In this document: one piece after another, positions 12,515 through 23,860 of the stretch
Numbering within the stretch: position 1 is the stretch's first letter
Layout: the number at the start of each line of letters is the position of its first letter
NCBI GenBank assembly: GCA_028622995.1
Contig: JAJQJQ010000112.1
Coordinates: 1-64,000, forward strand
Length of the DNA stretch: 64,000 nucleotides
Direction of reading: 5' to 3'
Source: Panagrolaimus kolymaensis
Lineage: Eukaryota > Nematoda > Chromadorea > Rhabditida > Panagrolaimidae
Position numbers and translations under genes: made by a program
The notes under the pieces: model-generated
Told to the model about the DNA's origin: nothing
The model's input: only the letters and a program-made list of their open reading frames with translations
The model's database searches: none

Positions 12515-13502
12515 ATGTCATTTTTGAGAGACACATGTAAGTTTTTTAAAAAAAAAATAAATTCATTATCATTGGTTTTTTGAGATGCCGAAAATATTCG
12601 CCAATATGACGAAGAGGTGACTTTTATAATTAAAAATTTAGTTGGATGAAACATTAATTGTAGGTTACCAAACTTCTAAAAGCTAAAGATATGGCTGAGG
12701 AGGATGCCAGAATAGCTAAAACAGAAAAAAAAAACTTGATTCAGAAGGTTTATTTTTTGAAGATTTTAAATTCTTTATATACAACTTTTTTAAGATTTCT
12801 GATCTTGATGACGAAATAAGTGAAATCTCTGGAGATAATTTGGAACTACGAAGCGAAGTATAGTATTTTTCATTGAAAGTGAGAATTTATAAAAGTCCTT
12901 TTTAGTTAAGAAGAATGCAAGACGAGTTAAAAAATGCTGCAAAAAAATGTAAAAAATTCCTGACATTAAATGACAAGTTGAAACAATCTTATTTCGCAGC
13001 TTTTCGGATATTGAATGATGCCAAGGCTTCAAAAAAATTAGCTAAAGAAGAAGTAAACAAATTAAAAGAAAAAAATAATGCCTTAAGTGCTGAAATTGAC
13101 CAACTTAAAGCCGATGTAATTTTTTTTAATTAATTAGGAAAAAAGAACTTATTAAGAAAATATATACATATTTTAGCTTCAAAATTGTCAAACGAAAATT
13201 ATAAAACTTGAAAATGAGTTGGAAGAATTACAAAAAAGACAAAGGCGGCGAAGAAATCAAAATCCATGGTTACTGTAAGATTTTTATTATCGGGCTAGTA
13301 CATTAAGAAAATTATATTAAATATTTGTAGAGCAGGATTTGTAGTTGGTACTATATTAACCGCAGGTCCGTTAGCGATCTTGTTATATGTTCTGTTATAT
13401 TCAGGTGTTGCTGTTACAGTTGCAAGCTTTGCAGTAGCATTGGGTATCATTGGCTTAATACTTCTTGTTTCTTTAGGGCTACATGCCATTTTTCGAGATT
13501 AA
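12515..13502 (+). CDS. coiled-coil protein with C-terminal membrane tail (226 aa)
   Basis: Seven exons (12515-12536, 12585-12616, 12664-12747, 12795-12857, 12906-13115, 13177-13274, 13331-13502) join to 226 codons. Residues about 20-160 are heptad-rich and charged (LAKEEVNKLKEKNNALSAEI). A very basic RQRRRRNQNPW follows, then one long or two short hydrophobic segments (GTILTAGPLAILLYVLLYSG, VASFAVALGIIGLILLVSLG) and IFRD-stop. This suggests a tail-anchored or hairpin-anchored protein facing the cytoplasm. Exon lengths 84, 63 and 210 match the coiled-coil gene at 3385-4285; the membrane tail is extra. Its last basic motif and last exon are copied by the tandem duplication and supply the tail of the chimera at 15935-16680. 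Confidence 0.75.
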
Positions 13503-13695
13503 ACTTTTAAATAAAGATAATACTACATCCAAACAATAATGGAGGATGTAAAGCTTTTTTACATACAATAAATAATACTACAGTTTATATACATATTTTA
13601 GTTTCACGGTAAATATTGATAATAATATTAATTATTATAAATCTTTGTATGACAATACTTTGAGTAGCTAAATCCATAAATTTTTTCTTTTACCC

Positions 13696-13957
13696 AGATT
13701 GTTATTTTTTTCAAATGTTCCAGTAACATTTTTAATTGCAATATTTTATTTTAAAATAGAAAATTTGACTTTCGCGTTAATTTTTAATTTTTTCTTTGGT
13801 TGGATCGTTGTTGTGAATCCCATAGCTGCAATTTTAATAATTTCACCTTATTGACAAAAAGTTAAAAAATTAATTACTTTTAATCGAACTTCAACGACGA
13901 TCGCTACTGCTCATTCATTTCAAGTAAACGCCACACCTGAATCTAGGGTAACCTAAC
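13696..13957 (+). pseudogene. orphan last exon of a chemoreceptor (copy A)
   Basis: The stretch matches the final exon of the receptor at 1787-2982 closely (SNVPVTFLIAIFYFKIENL, then FFGWIVVVNPIAAILIISPY). In the conserved PYRQ motif the Arg codon CGA has become TGA (13852-13854). No upstream receptor exons are present. Homology continues weakly into the 3' UTR. It is a decayed fragment left by an older duplication. Confidence 0.8.
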
Positions 13958-13959
13958 CA

Positions 13960-15920
13960 AAACATAAATTAGTTTTACATGGTCCAATAATTTCCGCCAA
14001 ATTTTAGCCAAAAAACAAAACAAAAAAGTTATTTTTAAAGTTAAAAAAAAGTCTATATTTTTATTCCTTTTTTCTTCGCTTCATTTATTTTTATTGATTT
14101 TTCTTTATTTTTTTTAAAACTCGCTCAAACAAAAGTGTTTTTAATTTTAAAAAAAAATTTATCTATCTAATTAATATTTACTAATGTTTTGTGTTTTTGC
14201 CATTTGTATGTACCCTTAAAAGCGAAAAAAATAAAAGCTTGCAGAAAATTACAAGCCAAAACTCGTATTAAAATAATTCTTTCAAGCGATTTTAGAATAA
14301 GAAAACCATACATATTTTAATTTATATATATTTTCAAATCTATGTGTACCAAATTCAATAATTGTTAGATCAAAAAAGCCTTTTTATGATTTCGTTTATC
14401 GTCACCTTGGAATTTTTTGTAGTTGTCTATATTTTAGTCGACAGAAGGCGATAAAAAGGTTTGAATTTCCTAAAGACATCCAATCGTTGCAAATGAAGAC
14501 CGTTTTTAAAGGTATGATTGATTATGTCTTCTCTTTTCAAGCCTTTTTTGTTTTTAATTATAAAATTGTAAAAAAAAAAAAAAAAAAATCAAATATTCAA
14601 AAAATAGCAGTCACAATTTTTTTTTCAAGGCAAAAATTGAACATAAGAGAAAATACATTCAATAAAATAAAGAAGAAAATCGGTTTTTGTGGGCAAAAAA
14701 AAAAACAACATCAAAATACCCAGCAACGTGAATCATTCATCAATGGCGATAATATCCTTTTTATTTACGTTAAAAAGCCACGTTTTATTCTTTCGTTTTT
14801 CTTTCTTTCGCACTTTTTTATTTAAGAAACACTTTGGAATATTATTGTGCGCGATTTTTGGTTACAAAGATGATGGGGAAGTTTTAGAAGATGTAAAAGC
14901 TACAAATGGTATATGCAGTTGTTAACGAACAAAAAAATTTAACAAGCAAGCTATCATCGTGATTTTTTCTCATTGAATCATTTGAATACATGACAAAGCT
15001 TTATTATAGTTTGTTTTAGAGCTGTGTTTTCTTTATTTGTAGTCAACACATATTATTAATCCATCAGTTTGTTTCATACTTTGCTATCTCCTCCAGTATT
15101 GATATCAATGCTAAGATTCTTTGCTTAAAAGTTATTGTTTCATTCATTTATTAAGTTACACTACTCTCTTTTTTTCTTCAAAAAATTATTATACGTTAAG
15201 CAAAACTGATGTGTCTTTACACCCTTTTTGTTTTTACTGTAATTTTTACGCTTCTCAAGTTTGATGAAAGCAATGAAATGAAGTTGGTGGCGTTCAAATT
15301 CATAATTGATGTTAATCCTAAACTTTTTATAACTTTTTGATTTGATACATACATAACTATTGTACTTTTTACATTGTTATATTTTGGGTTTTAAAAAAAA
15401 CTATGGCCGCATAGGCTTGCCATTTTTTTTCTCTTCAAATTCTTTCGTTATCTAAGGTTAATGTTATAACGGATTTATTTACAAAAAGATGTTTTAAGAA
15501 AATGGAATGTTTCAAATTTTTCTTTCATTTTTTTTTTTTTTGCTGAACGCCCACCGGCCCGCATTAGCCATAATTTATGTCGAATATGTATGTATGCTTG
15601 TGAGTCATGCGCGAATAAGAAAAAAAAACATTTTGGTTTTGTAAATATGGAAAAAAATAAAGAAAAAGGTTTTTTTTTTTTTGCAATCGATATGTTTTCT
15701 GTTTTATTTTTATGATTAACAAAATTTTTGTTTTTGGTAAGCAGTAATCATTTATTTTTTTTATTTTTTATCTTTGCTTAGCTAATTTATCTAATAAGCA
15801 TATTTTTGCATAATGACGAAAATCAATAGTTTTATTTTTATTTCGTGTCTCGCTCTCATTCTTGCATTTGTTTTTTTTTTAAAACAAGGTTTTCTAAATA
15901 TTTTTGTTTTATATATTCTT
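13960..15920. other. intergenic part of the duplicated unit (copy A)
   Basis: No supported gene. Short open frames near 14487-14925 are lysine/phenylalanine-rich low complexity and overlap each other in different frames. A small GC-rich patch lies at about 15543-15568. The right end should contain the promoter of the truncated HSP70-like copy. The region repeats at 17138-19098. Confidence 0.5.
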
Positions 15921-15934
15921 ATGCTTTTTAGACA

Positions 15935-16680
15935 ATGAATCAACCAACAAGTAAACATTTAATTGGATATATTAAAGCTAAAGATGGGATTGTTACTTTG
16001 ATTACAGTTTGTACCAATACTTATAAAAAATGTGATAAAATCGAAAATTTTGATTTTAATGGCTTCCCGAATACTTTGTCAATTGACTTAAAAGCTTCAT
16101 TGAAATGTTTGATTTTAAAAATTAGCGATTTTACAAGTAATGGTGTATTCTCTGAAAACTTAATTTATCGACAAAATTTGGATGCTAAACTCAAAAACCT
16201 TGGAATTCCTTATTATTTTATTGACAACACAGTTTTGGCATATACATCTCCTATGGTGGTTGCTGAAGTAAATGCTAAAACTAATGAAATTGTTGTGATT
16301 ATAAACATAATAAGTGAAACACATCTTTTTATAAGAAAATTTATTCGAAAAAGTGATGGATATGAATTTATTGGGAATGCCACGAAAATTCCATATGATA
16401 TTAATAAAAATTATGAACAAAGGCGGCGAAGAAATCAAAATCCATGGTTACTGTAAGATTTTTATTATCGGGCTAGTACATTAAGAAAATTATATTAAAT
16501 ATTTGTAGAGCAGGATTTGTAGTTGGTACTATATTAACCGCAGGTCCGTTAGCGATCTTGTTATATGTTCTGTTATATTCAGGTGTTGCTGTTACAGTTG
16601 CAAGCTTTGCAGTAGCATTGGGTATCATTGGCTTAATACTTCTTGTTTCTTTAGGGCTACATGCCATTTTTCGAGATTAA
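15935..16680 (+). CDS. chimeric gene: HSP70-like N terminus fused to membrane tail
   Basis: The duplication junction joins codon 161 of the HSP70-like gene, in the same frame, to the basic RRRRNQNPW motif of the coiled-coil gene. The donor at 16452/16453 (CT|GTAAG) and the acceptor before 16509 are both retained. Splicing 15935-16452 to 16509-16680 gives 230 codons without a stop. The product would be 161 residues of the HSP70-like protein, about 11 basic residues and the hydrophobic C-terminal tail. The whole 5' flank of the HSP70-like gene, including the TTTTTAG acceptor 4 nt before the ATG, is present upstream, so expression is plausible. If the intron is not removed, translation stops at 16456. 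Whether it is expressed is unknown. Confidence 0.6.
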
Positions 16681-19594
16681 ACTTTTAAATAAAGATAATA
16701 CTACATCCAAACAATAATGGAGGATGTAAAGCTTTTTTACATACAATAAATAATACTACAGTTTATATACATATTTTAGTTTCACGGTAAATATTGATAA
16801 TAATATTAATTATTATAAATCTTTGTATGACAATACTTTGAGTAGCTAAATCCATAAATTTTTTCTTTTACCCAGATTGTTATTTTTTTCAAATGTTCCA
16901 GTAACATTTTTAATTGCAATATTTTATTTTAAAATAGAAAATTTGACTTTCGCGTTAATTTTTAATTTTTTCTTTGGTTGGATCGTTGTTGTGAATCCCA
17001 TAGCTGCAATTTTAATAATTTCACCTTATTGACAAAAAGTTAAAAAATTAATTACTTTTAATCGAACTTCAACGACGATCGCTACTGCTCATTCATTTCA
17101 AGTAAACGCCACACCTGAATCTAGGGTAACCTAACCAAAACATAAATTAGTTTTACATGGTCCAATAATTTCCGCCAAATTTTAGCCAAAAAACAAAACA
17201 AAAAAGTTATTTTTAAAGTTAAAAAAAAGTCTATATTTTTATTCCTTTTTTCTTCGCTTCATTTATTTTTATTGATTTTTCTTTATTTTTTTTAAAACTC
17301 GCTCAAACAAAAGTGTTTTTAATTTTAAAAAAAAATTTATCTATCTAATTAATATTTACTAATGTTTTGTGTTTTTGCCATTTGTATGTACCCTTAAAAG
17401 CGAAAAAAATAAAAGCTTGCAGAAAATTACAAGCCAAAACTCGTATTAAAATAATTCTTTCAAGCGATTTTAGAATAAGAAAACCATACATATTTTAATT
17501 TATATATATTTTCAAATCTATGTGTACCAAATTCAATAATTGTTAGATCAAAAAAGCCTTTTTATGATTTCGTTTATCGTCACCTTGGAATTTTTTGTAG
17601 TTGTCTATATTTTAGTCGACAGAAGGCGATAAAAAGGTTTGAATTTCCTAAAGACATCCAATCGTTGCAAATGAAGACCGTTTTTAAAGGTATGATTGAT
17701 TATGTCTTCTCTTTTCAAGCCTTTTTTGTTTTTAATAATAAAATTGTAAAAAAAAAAAAAAAAAAATCAAATATTCAAAAAATAGCAGTCACAATTTTTT
17801 TTTCAAGGCAAAAATTGAACATAAGAGAAAATACATTCAATAAAATAAAGAAGAAAATCGGTTTTTGTGGGCAAAAAAAAAAACAACATCAAAATACCCA
17901 GCAACGTGAATCATTCATCAATGGCGATAATATCCTTTTTATTTACGTTAAAAAGCCACGTTTTATTCTTTCGTTTTTCTTTCTTTCGCACTTTTTTATT
18001 TAAGAAACACTTTGGAATATTATTGTGCGCGATTTTTGGTTACAAAGATGATGGGGAAGTTTTAGAAGATGTAAAAGCTACAAATGGTATATGCAGTTGT
18101 TAACGAACAAAAAAATTTAACAAGCAAGCTATCATCGTGATTTTTTCTCATTGAATCATTTGAATACATGACAAAGCTTTATTATAGTTTGTTTTAGAGC
18201 TGTGTTTTCTTTATTTGTAGTCAACACATATTATTAATCCATCAGTTTGTTTCATACTTTGCTATCTCCTCCAGTATTGATATCAATGCTAAGATTCTTT
18301 GCTTAAAAGTTATTGTTTCATTCATTTATTAAGTTACACTACTCTCTTTTTTTCTTCAAAAAATTATTATACGTTAAGCAAAACTGATGTGTCTTTACAC
18401 CCTTTTTGTTTTTACTGTAATTTTTACGCTTCTCAAGTTTGATGAAAGCAATGAAATGAAGTTGGTGGCGTTCAAATTCATAATTGATGTTAATCCTAAA
18501 CTTTTTATAACTTTTTGATTTGATACATACATAACTATTGTACTTTTTACATTGTTATATTTTGGGTTTTAAAAAAAACTATGGCCGCATAGGCTTGCCA
18601 TTTTTTTTCTCTTCAAATTCTTTCGTTATCTAAGGTTAATGTTATAACGGATTTATTTACAAAAAGATGTTTTAAGAAAATGGAATGTTTCAAATTTTTC
18701 TTTCATTTTTTTTTTTTTTGCTGAACGCCCACCGGCCCGCATTAGCCATAATTTATGTCGAATATGTATGTATGCTTGTGAGTCATGCGCGAATAAGAAA
18801 AAAAAACATTTTGGTTTTGTAAATATGGAAAAAAATAAAGAAAAAGGTTTTTTTTTTTTGCAATCGATATGTTTTCTGTTTTATTTTTATGATTAACAAA
18901 ATTTTTGTTTTTGGTAAGCAGTAATCATTTATTTTTTTTATTTTTTATCTTTGCTTAGCTAATTTATCTAATAAGCATATTTTTGCATAATGACGAAAAT
19001 CAATAGTTTTATTTTTATTTCGTGTCTCGCTCTCATTCTTGCATTTGTTTTTTTTTTAAAACAAGGTTTTCTAAATATTTTTGTTTTATATATTCTTATG
19101 CTTTTTAGACAATGAATCAACCAACAAGTAAACATTTAATTGGATATATTAAAGCTAAAGATGGGATTGTTACTTTGATTACAGTTTGTACCAATACTTA
19201 TAAAAAATGTGATAAAATCGAAAATTTTGATTTTAATGGCTTCCCGAATACTTTGTCAATTGACTTAAAAGCTTCATTGAAATGTTTGATTTTAAAAATT
19301 AGCGATTTTACAAGTAATGGTGTATTCTCTGAAAACTTAATTTATCGACAAAATTTGGATGCTAAACTCAAAAACCTTGGAATTCCTTATTATTTTATTG
19401 ACAACACAGTTTTGGCATATACATCTCCTATGGTGGTTGCTGAAGTAAATGCTAAAACTAATGAAATTGTTGTGATTATAAACATAATAAGTGAAACACA
19501 TCTTTTTATAAGAAAATTTATTCGAAAAAGTGATGGATATGAATTTATTGGGAATGCCACGAAAATTCCATATGATATTAATAAAAATTATGAT
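16418..19594. repeat. tandem segmental duplication, copy B
   Basis: Second copy of the 3.18 kb unit. It carries the membrane-tail exon, a chemoreceptor 3' exon remnant, the intergenic stretch and the start of the HSP70-like gene, which here continues intact past the breakpoint. The outer ends keep both parent genes whole; only the internal junction at 16418-16421 is new. Confidence 0.95.
16874..17135 (+). pseudogene. orphan last exon of a chemoreceptor (copy B)
   Basis: Identical duplicate of the 13696-13957 remnant, carried along by the 3.18 kb tandem duplication. It has the same TGA in the PYRQ motif (17030-17032). Confidence 0.8.
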
Positions 19595-20892
19595 CAAATT
19601 GTTAATGCTGTTATTCATTCCGCCGCCAATCCTCCAATTCATATTATTGGATTATTATCGACTTTAACACCTAATGCATTAATCATAATTTATATGATGG
19701 AAAAACATATTTTTAAGGAATATATGTTTTCTTCTATGAGAGCCCCATTTTCATTTTTCTTTGAAAAAGTTATAATTGAAATTGGAAAATTTTTTTGTGA
19801 TCCTTTAAAAAGTCATCGCTATCATATTAAACCAAAATCACAAAGTGCAATTTTGGTTAAAGTTACACCATTCGAAAATTCTCTAACAAAAACACTTTTG
19901 ATGATTCAAGCAAATCAAAATTTACCAATCCAAAAATCTTTCATTGTTTCAAGAACATCTAAAACCTTTTATGTAAGTTTTAAAATTATTTATATGAATT
20001 TTTGTTATAAGCTTTTGAATATTTGTTTTAAGGTTTATTGCGCTCAAAGTAAAGAGTAAAGAAGATCATAAACTTTTATTCAAAACTGAACCAAATATAT
20101 GTTGTCATGAAAGTGAATTCACGGTCAAAATCGATGTTAATCATGTTGTCAAATTAGTTCAACGATCCATAATTTTAGGTGCAATTTTAGCATTGGAAGA
20201 AGATTTATGCAAATTAGTTCTACCAAAAATTCCTATAATTATTTTACTTGGAAATATTTCTTTGATTTCTATTTGGAATGACGAATCCCAATCTTATGAA
20301 TACTTAGAAACTTGGAATGGTATGCTTTTTTTTAAGATTTGAACCAAACAAACCACAATATTTTTCCATACAAAGTTAAAAATTAAAAAAATAATAAAAA
20401 TCTTGCCTTTTTTCAGGAATGTTTGGAAAAGACATTTATCTAAGTTTCAAAGAAAATAAACCCAAACTTGTCGTTGATTCAGATCTCTCTGAACATGTCA
20501 TTTACGGTATGCTTTAAAAAAAATTTTAAATACATAAAATACAACAGAAATTTTTTCCAGATTTGTTAGAAATTATGTCAATGCCTCAAAATAATTACGT
20601 TTCAAATCCTGAATGCAAATTTAAAGTCATCAAAAATTCTGATAATACTGCTTTGATTGAAATTAAAGACCACGAAGGCAATCGAAAAGCTGCATCGCCT
20701 GCTTTTATGATGGCGCTTATTTTAAAAGAACATATTAAAGCCATTAAAAATGAAATGGACCAAAAACCAAAAGAAATTGGAATTAAATTTACTGGAAGAA
20801 ATGATTTTACTAAAAAAGAAAGGCGACGAATTCGAAGCGGATTGGAAGAAGCTTGCAAAAAATTAAATATTGTTTTTCATCCCATTGTTTAA
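19112..20892 (+). CDS. divergent, truncated HSP70-like protein
   Basis: Exons are 19112-19972, about 20033 or 20055 to 20319, 20417-20506 and 20561-20892. The last exon resembles part of the HSP70 nucleotide-binding domain: CKFKVIKNSDN matches the PFKVV region, and IGIKFTGRNDFTKKERRRI with LEEACKKLNI matches the VPAYFNDxQRQATKDAG...AGLN stretch. The protein then ends at HPIV, so the rest of the ATPase and the substrate domain are missing. The first 287 codons are not recognised. Exon 1 ends in phase 0, but the best downstream frame starts at 20034. Either the acceptor at 20053-20054 is used, which keeps the frame, or there is a 1-base indel. The start codon lies 4 nt after TTTTTAG, suggesting SL trans-splicing. 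Chaperone activity is doubtful. Confidence 0.5.
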
Positions 20893-21220
20893 TAGACTTT
20901 AATTTTTTGATAAATTAAGTTTCGTACCAATTTTTATTATGATTTTCGCTTATTCTATTAATGACCGGTGTAAAAGTGAAATTTATACAATATTTTGAAT
21001 GTTTGCTTCCATTTTGTTTTTTTGTTCAAATTTGACAATAAAATCCAGATTTCGTATTATTTTTATTGTAATTATTTTTTTGATATTTGTTGAAACAATA
21101 AAAAATAAAAGCAAATTAGGTTTCTTAAAAACACTCTTTACACTTGAAGAAAATATTATTATTACACGCATATTTAAAAACAAATCTATGAACCTTTAAT
21201 TATGAAGTTACAAAACATTT

Positions 21221-21540
21221 TTATTGATAGCGATATTGATTATTATTCATGTTAGCTGCAGCCGCCGCACTTCGTTGGGCTGCTTCTTCCATAAATTTAT
21301 TAAGCTTGCTTATTTGCTCTTTAAGGTTTTTGTTTGCTTTTTTTGGTCTACAATTTTTTGAGGAATTTGACTTTGTCTTTCTCGAAATCTACGTTGATTT
21401 TCAGCATTTTTCTCCTTTCGAATTTTTTCTGCTACGCTTGCTGGACTTAATGATTGACCAAATTCATCGACGACGAATATTATAGGGTTTATTGGTGGTT
21501 GATGCTTTGAGGCTTTAGTGGAACCTTTAGGGCGTCCCAT
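21221..21540 (-). pseudogene. basic AT-hook/bZIP-like protein, frameshifted
   Basis: The frame starts MGRPKGSTKASK, an AT-hook-like motif, and runs through a basic stretch (RKEKNAENQRRFRERQ) resembling a bZIP DNA-contact region. It stops early at TLKSK. Another frame continues QISKLNKFMEEAAQRS and ends MNNNQYRYQ-stop, the same ending as the paralogue at 25916-26236. The frames would join with one more base in the T7 run at 21338-21344. It is either a real loss of frame or a homopolymer assembly error. The 3' UTR is also shared with the paralogue. Confidence 0.6.
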
Positions 21541-22560
21541 ATCTGCAAAATTATGAATTTTTTCTTTATTAAGTCAGAAACTTTATTTATGGAATGAGTC
21601 AACGCGCGCAAAAATCAATTTTTTCGCTCTCGAATGTTCAAGGATACAAGTTTTCTCTTTCACAAAAACAACCAACAACCTGTCTTTTTTTTTATACTCT
21701 TTTTGTTGTTGATAAATGGGTTTGTTTTTTTATCACACGATAAAAAATACGTCGAATTTTAAATGACGCTTAAAAATACATTTTTTTTTAAAAAAACTTG
21801 ATCGTTTTTTTTGTTGCAAAAATAGCAAAGTAAAGAAAATCAATGAGAAATAAATTCAAGTGGAAATAATGATGACTCATTCATTAAAAAACAAAAAAAG
21901 GGAAGAAAGAGTTATCATCACTTTGTAATCTTTTTTTCCATAGATTTGGAAACAATGAATTTTTAAATGAAAAATATTCAAAACCACGAGCAAATAAGTT
22001 TCAAACATACAAAAAAATGTTTATTAAATAAAAAATTTTGAATTTAAAAAAAACCATATGTTTTTTTTGTTGACTTACTTAACGAAAGATAAAAGACGAT
22101 CTTTTCTTTATATTTTTATTTTTTTGTTTGGCCTTGAGCTTAACAACAATATGTTTCTACGCTCTCATTTTATAGCGTAACTTTGATTAAAAATCGCATA
22201 AGCGAAAAATAAAAGAAAGGAGGAAGGAAGATGGGGCGTTTCTTTCGAAATCGCGTGCTTTTTTTTTTGTTTTGGGCCAAATAAAGAGAGAAGAGTTTGG
22301 CTGCAATTTCTTTCCACAGGAAGAAATAAAATAAAAAATAAAAAAGATAAATTAATCTAAAACTTTTTATGCACAAAAACAGAATAATCAGTGATCACTA
22401 AAAATACAATTTTTGTGGCAATGTTTCAAACGCACAGGATAAACTCTAAGTAACAACCGTATGTCTTGAGTGTGTAAATTTTTTTTACCATTTTATTTTT
22501 TTTAAATATAATAACAAAAATTTTTGGTGGCATAAAGTTTTATTGAACTACGTTATCGAT
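21541..22560. other. intergenic region, nothing recognised
   Basis: AT-rich sequence between the bZIP-like gene and the 3' end of the next chemoreceptor. No supported exon, RNA gene or terminal inverted repeat was seen. Confidence 0.5.
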
Positions 22561-23860
22561 TTAAATTGGAAGATTAGAAATATTTATGCTTGATACATTT
22601 GCTTTTGAAGAATCAATTTGAGTTGTGGCGTTATTATTATTAATTCGATTGTGTTGAGTTGTTGTTGCTGCTACAAATGAAGATGATGAAACTTTGTTTA
22701 ACCCAATAAAGCTTTTAACTTTTTGTCGATATGGAGCTATAATTAAGATGGCTGCTATGGGGTTAACCACCGTAATCCAACCAAGAAAAAATGAAAAAAA
22801 TAATGGAATTTTTATGCTTTCGATATTAAAACAAAATATTGCTGTCAACGAAAAAACTGGAATATTTCCAATTAAAAATGGACCAATCGCCTGAGAGTTA
22901 AAATTTATCAATAAAAATTATCACGAAAAAAAAATTCTTACTTGAATGGTCAAAGTTTTATTGAGTTGTTTGCTAAGAATTTTAGTGTTGGAATAATTTG
23001 AAACATGTGTTCTCAAAGTTCCAGCAATGGCAATACTAAAATAAACGACTAAAGTGTAACTCAATCCAGTGGTGATTCCAAAAGTTCCAATTACAGAGAA
23101 AAATGGGATTGAACCCTAAAAACAAAACTTCAGATCACAAAAAATTTACAAGGATTGAACTCACAATTTCTACATTAGCAAAAGAAACTCCATTTTTGAA
23201 TTCATCTAACCAAAATTCATTATTAAAAATTTCTTTTGTTTTTGAATAATTTTCAAGATTGATGGGATAACACCAAATAAATAAAGGGAAAATTATTAGA
23301 AAACTTATTAGGAGAATTAAATATGGTATAATTACATGCTTAGCTTGAACTTTAATATTCCTACAAAAAGCGGCCACTGTCGACGTTTGTTATGGGTTCT
23401 ATATGTAATAAACTTACTTGCAAATAACTAAAAACCTTAAATAAAATGGTATGCATACTGAATTCATGGACACTGCAAGTAAGGATCCAAAAAACCAAAG
23501 TTGAATACTTGCAACATTGAAATTATTGGAATTGAATCCGCTACACATAACAATAAAAACTTGATTTCCAATCACAAAAAATTGCTAAAATTCAGTTTTT
23601 TTTATAGAAGTAAATGTCTTGAAATTGAAATTAAAAACTGGCATGAAACATTTTTAGAAAAGGCTTACTGGTTGAGAAATGAGTGTAGCGATTGCTGCCA
23701 TTAAATCGATGATACAATTAGGCAATAAAATAATATTCATTTCCTTAACATTGTTTTTATTTACCGATAAAATTAAATATATTAACAAAAGATTTCCACA
23801 AATTGCGATGGATGTCGCAAAAATATCATTTATTTGAAGAAGTTTTAATATTAAAGTCAT
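22561..23860 (-). CDS. serpentine chemoreceptor (7TM GPCR), intact
   Basis: Exons 23860-23669, 23584-23418, 23360-23165, 23115-22942 and 22890-22561 join to 352 residues. It shares the family exon pattern 192/167/196/174 and the same intron phases as the receptor at 1787. TM1 is SIAICGNLLLIYLILSV. The TM7/tail region in the last exon reads NPIAAILIIAPYRQKVK. The C-terminal tail is longer than in paralogues and rich in Asn, Thr and Ser, as in a desensitisation tail. The function beyond chemoreception is unknown. Confidence 0.85.

Larger units (their letters stand above)
13240..16417. repeat. tandem segmental duplication, copy A (3178 bp)
   Basis: This unit is repeated immediately downstream at 16418-19594 with an offset of 3178 (3177 after a poly-T length change). 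It runs from inside exon 6 of the coiled-coil gene to codon 161 of the HSP70-like gene. Only a handful of differences were seen over 3.18 kb, for example one T/A change near 14562 and homopolymer lengths. The breakpoint shares the 4-bp microhomology CAAA. Confidence 0.95.

Noticed and set aside
14487..14925. Open frames of 112 and 78 codons (repeated at 17665-18103)
   Set aside because: They overlap in different frames, are Lys/Phe/Ser low complexity with poly-A/T runs and have no splice or family support.
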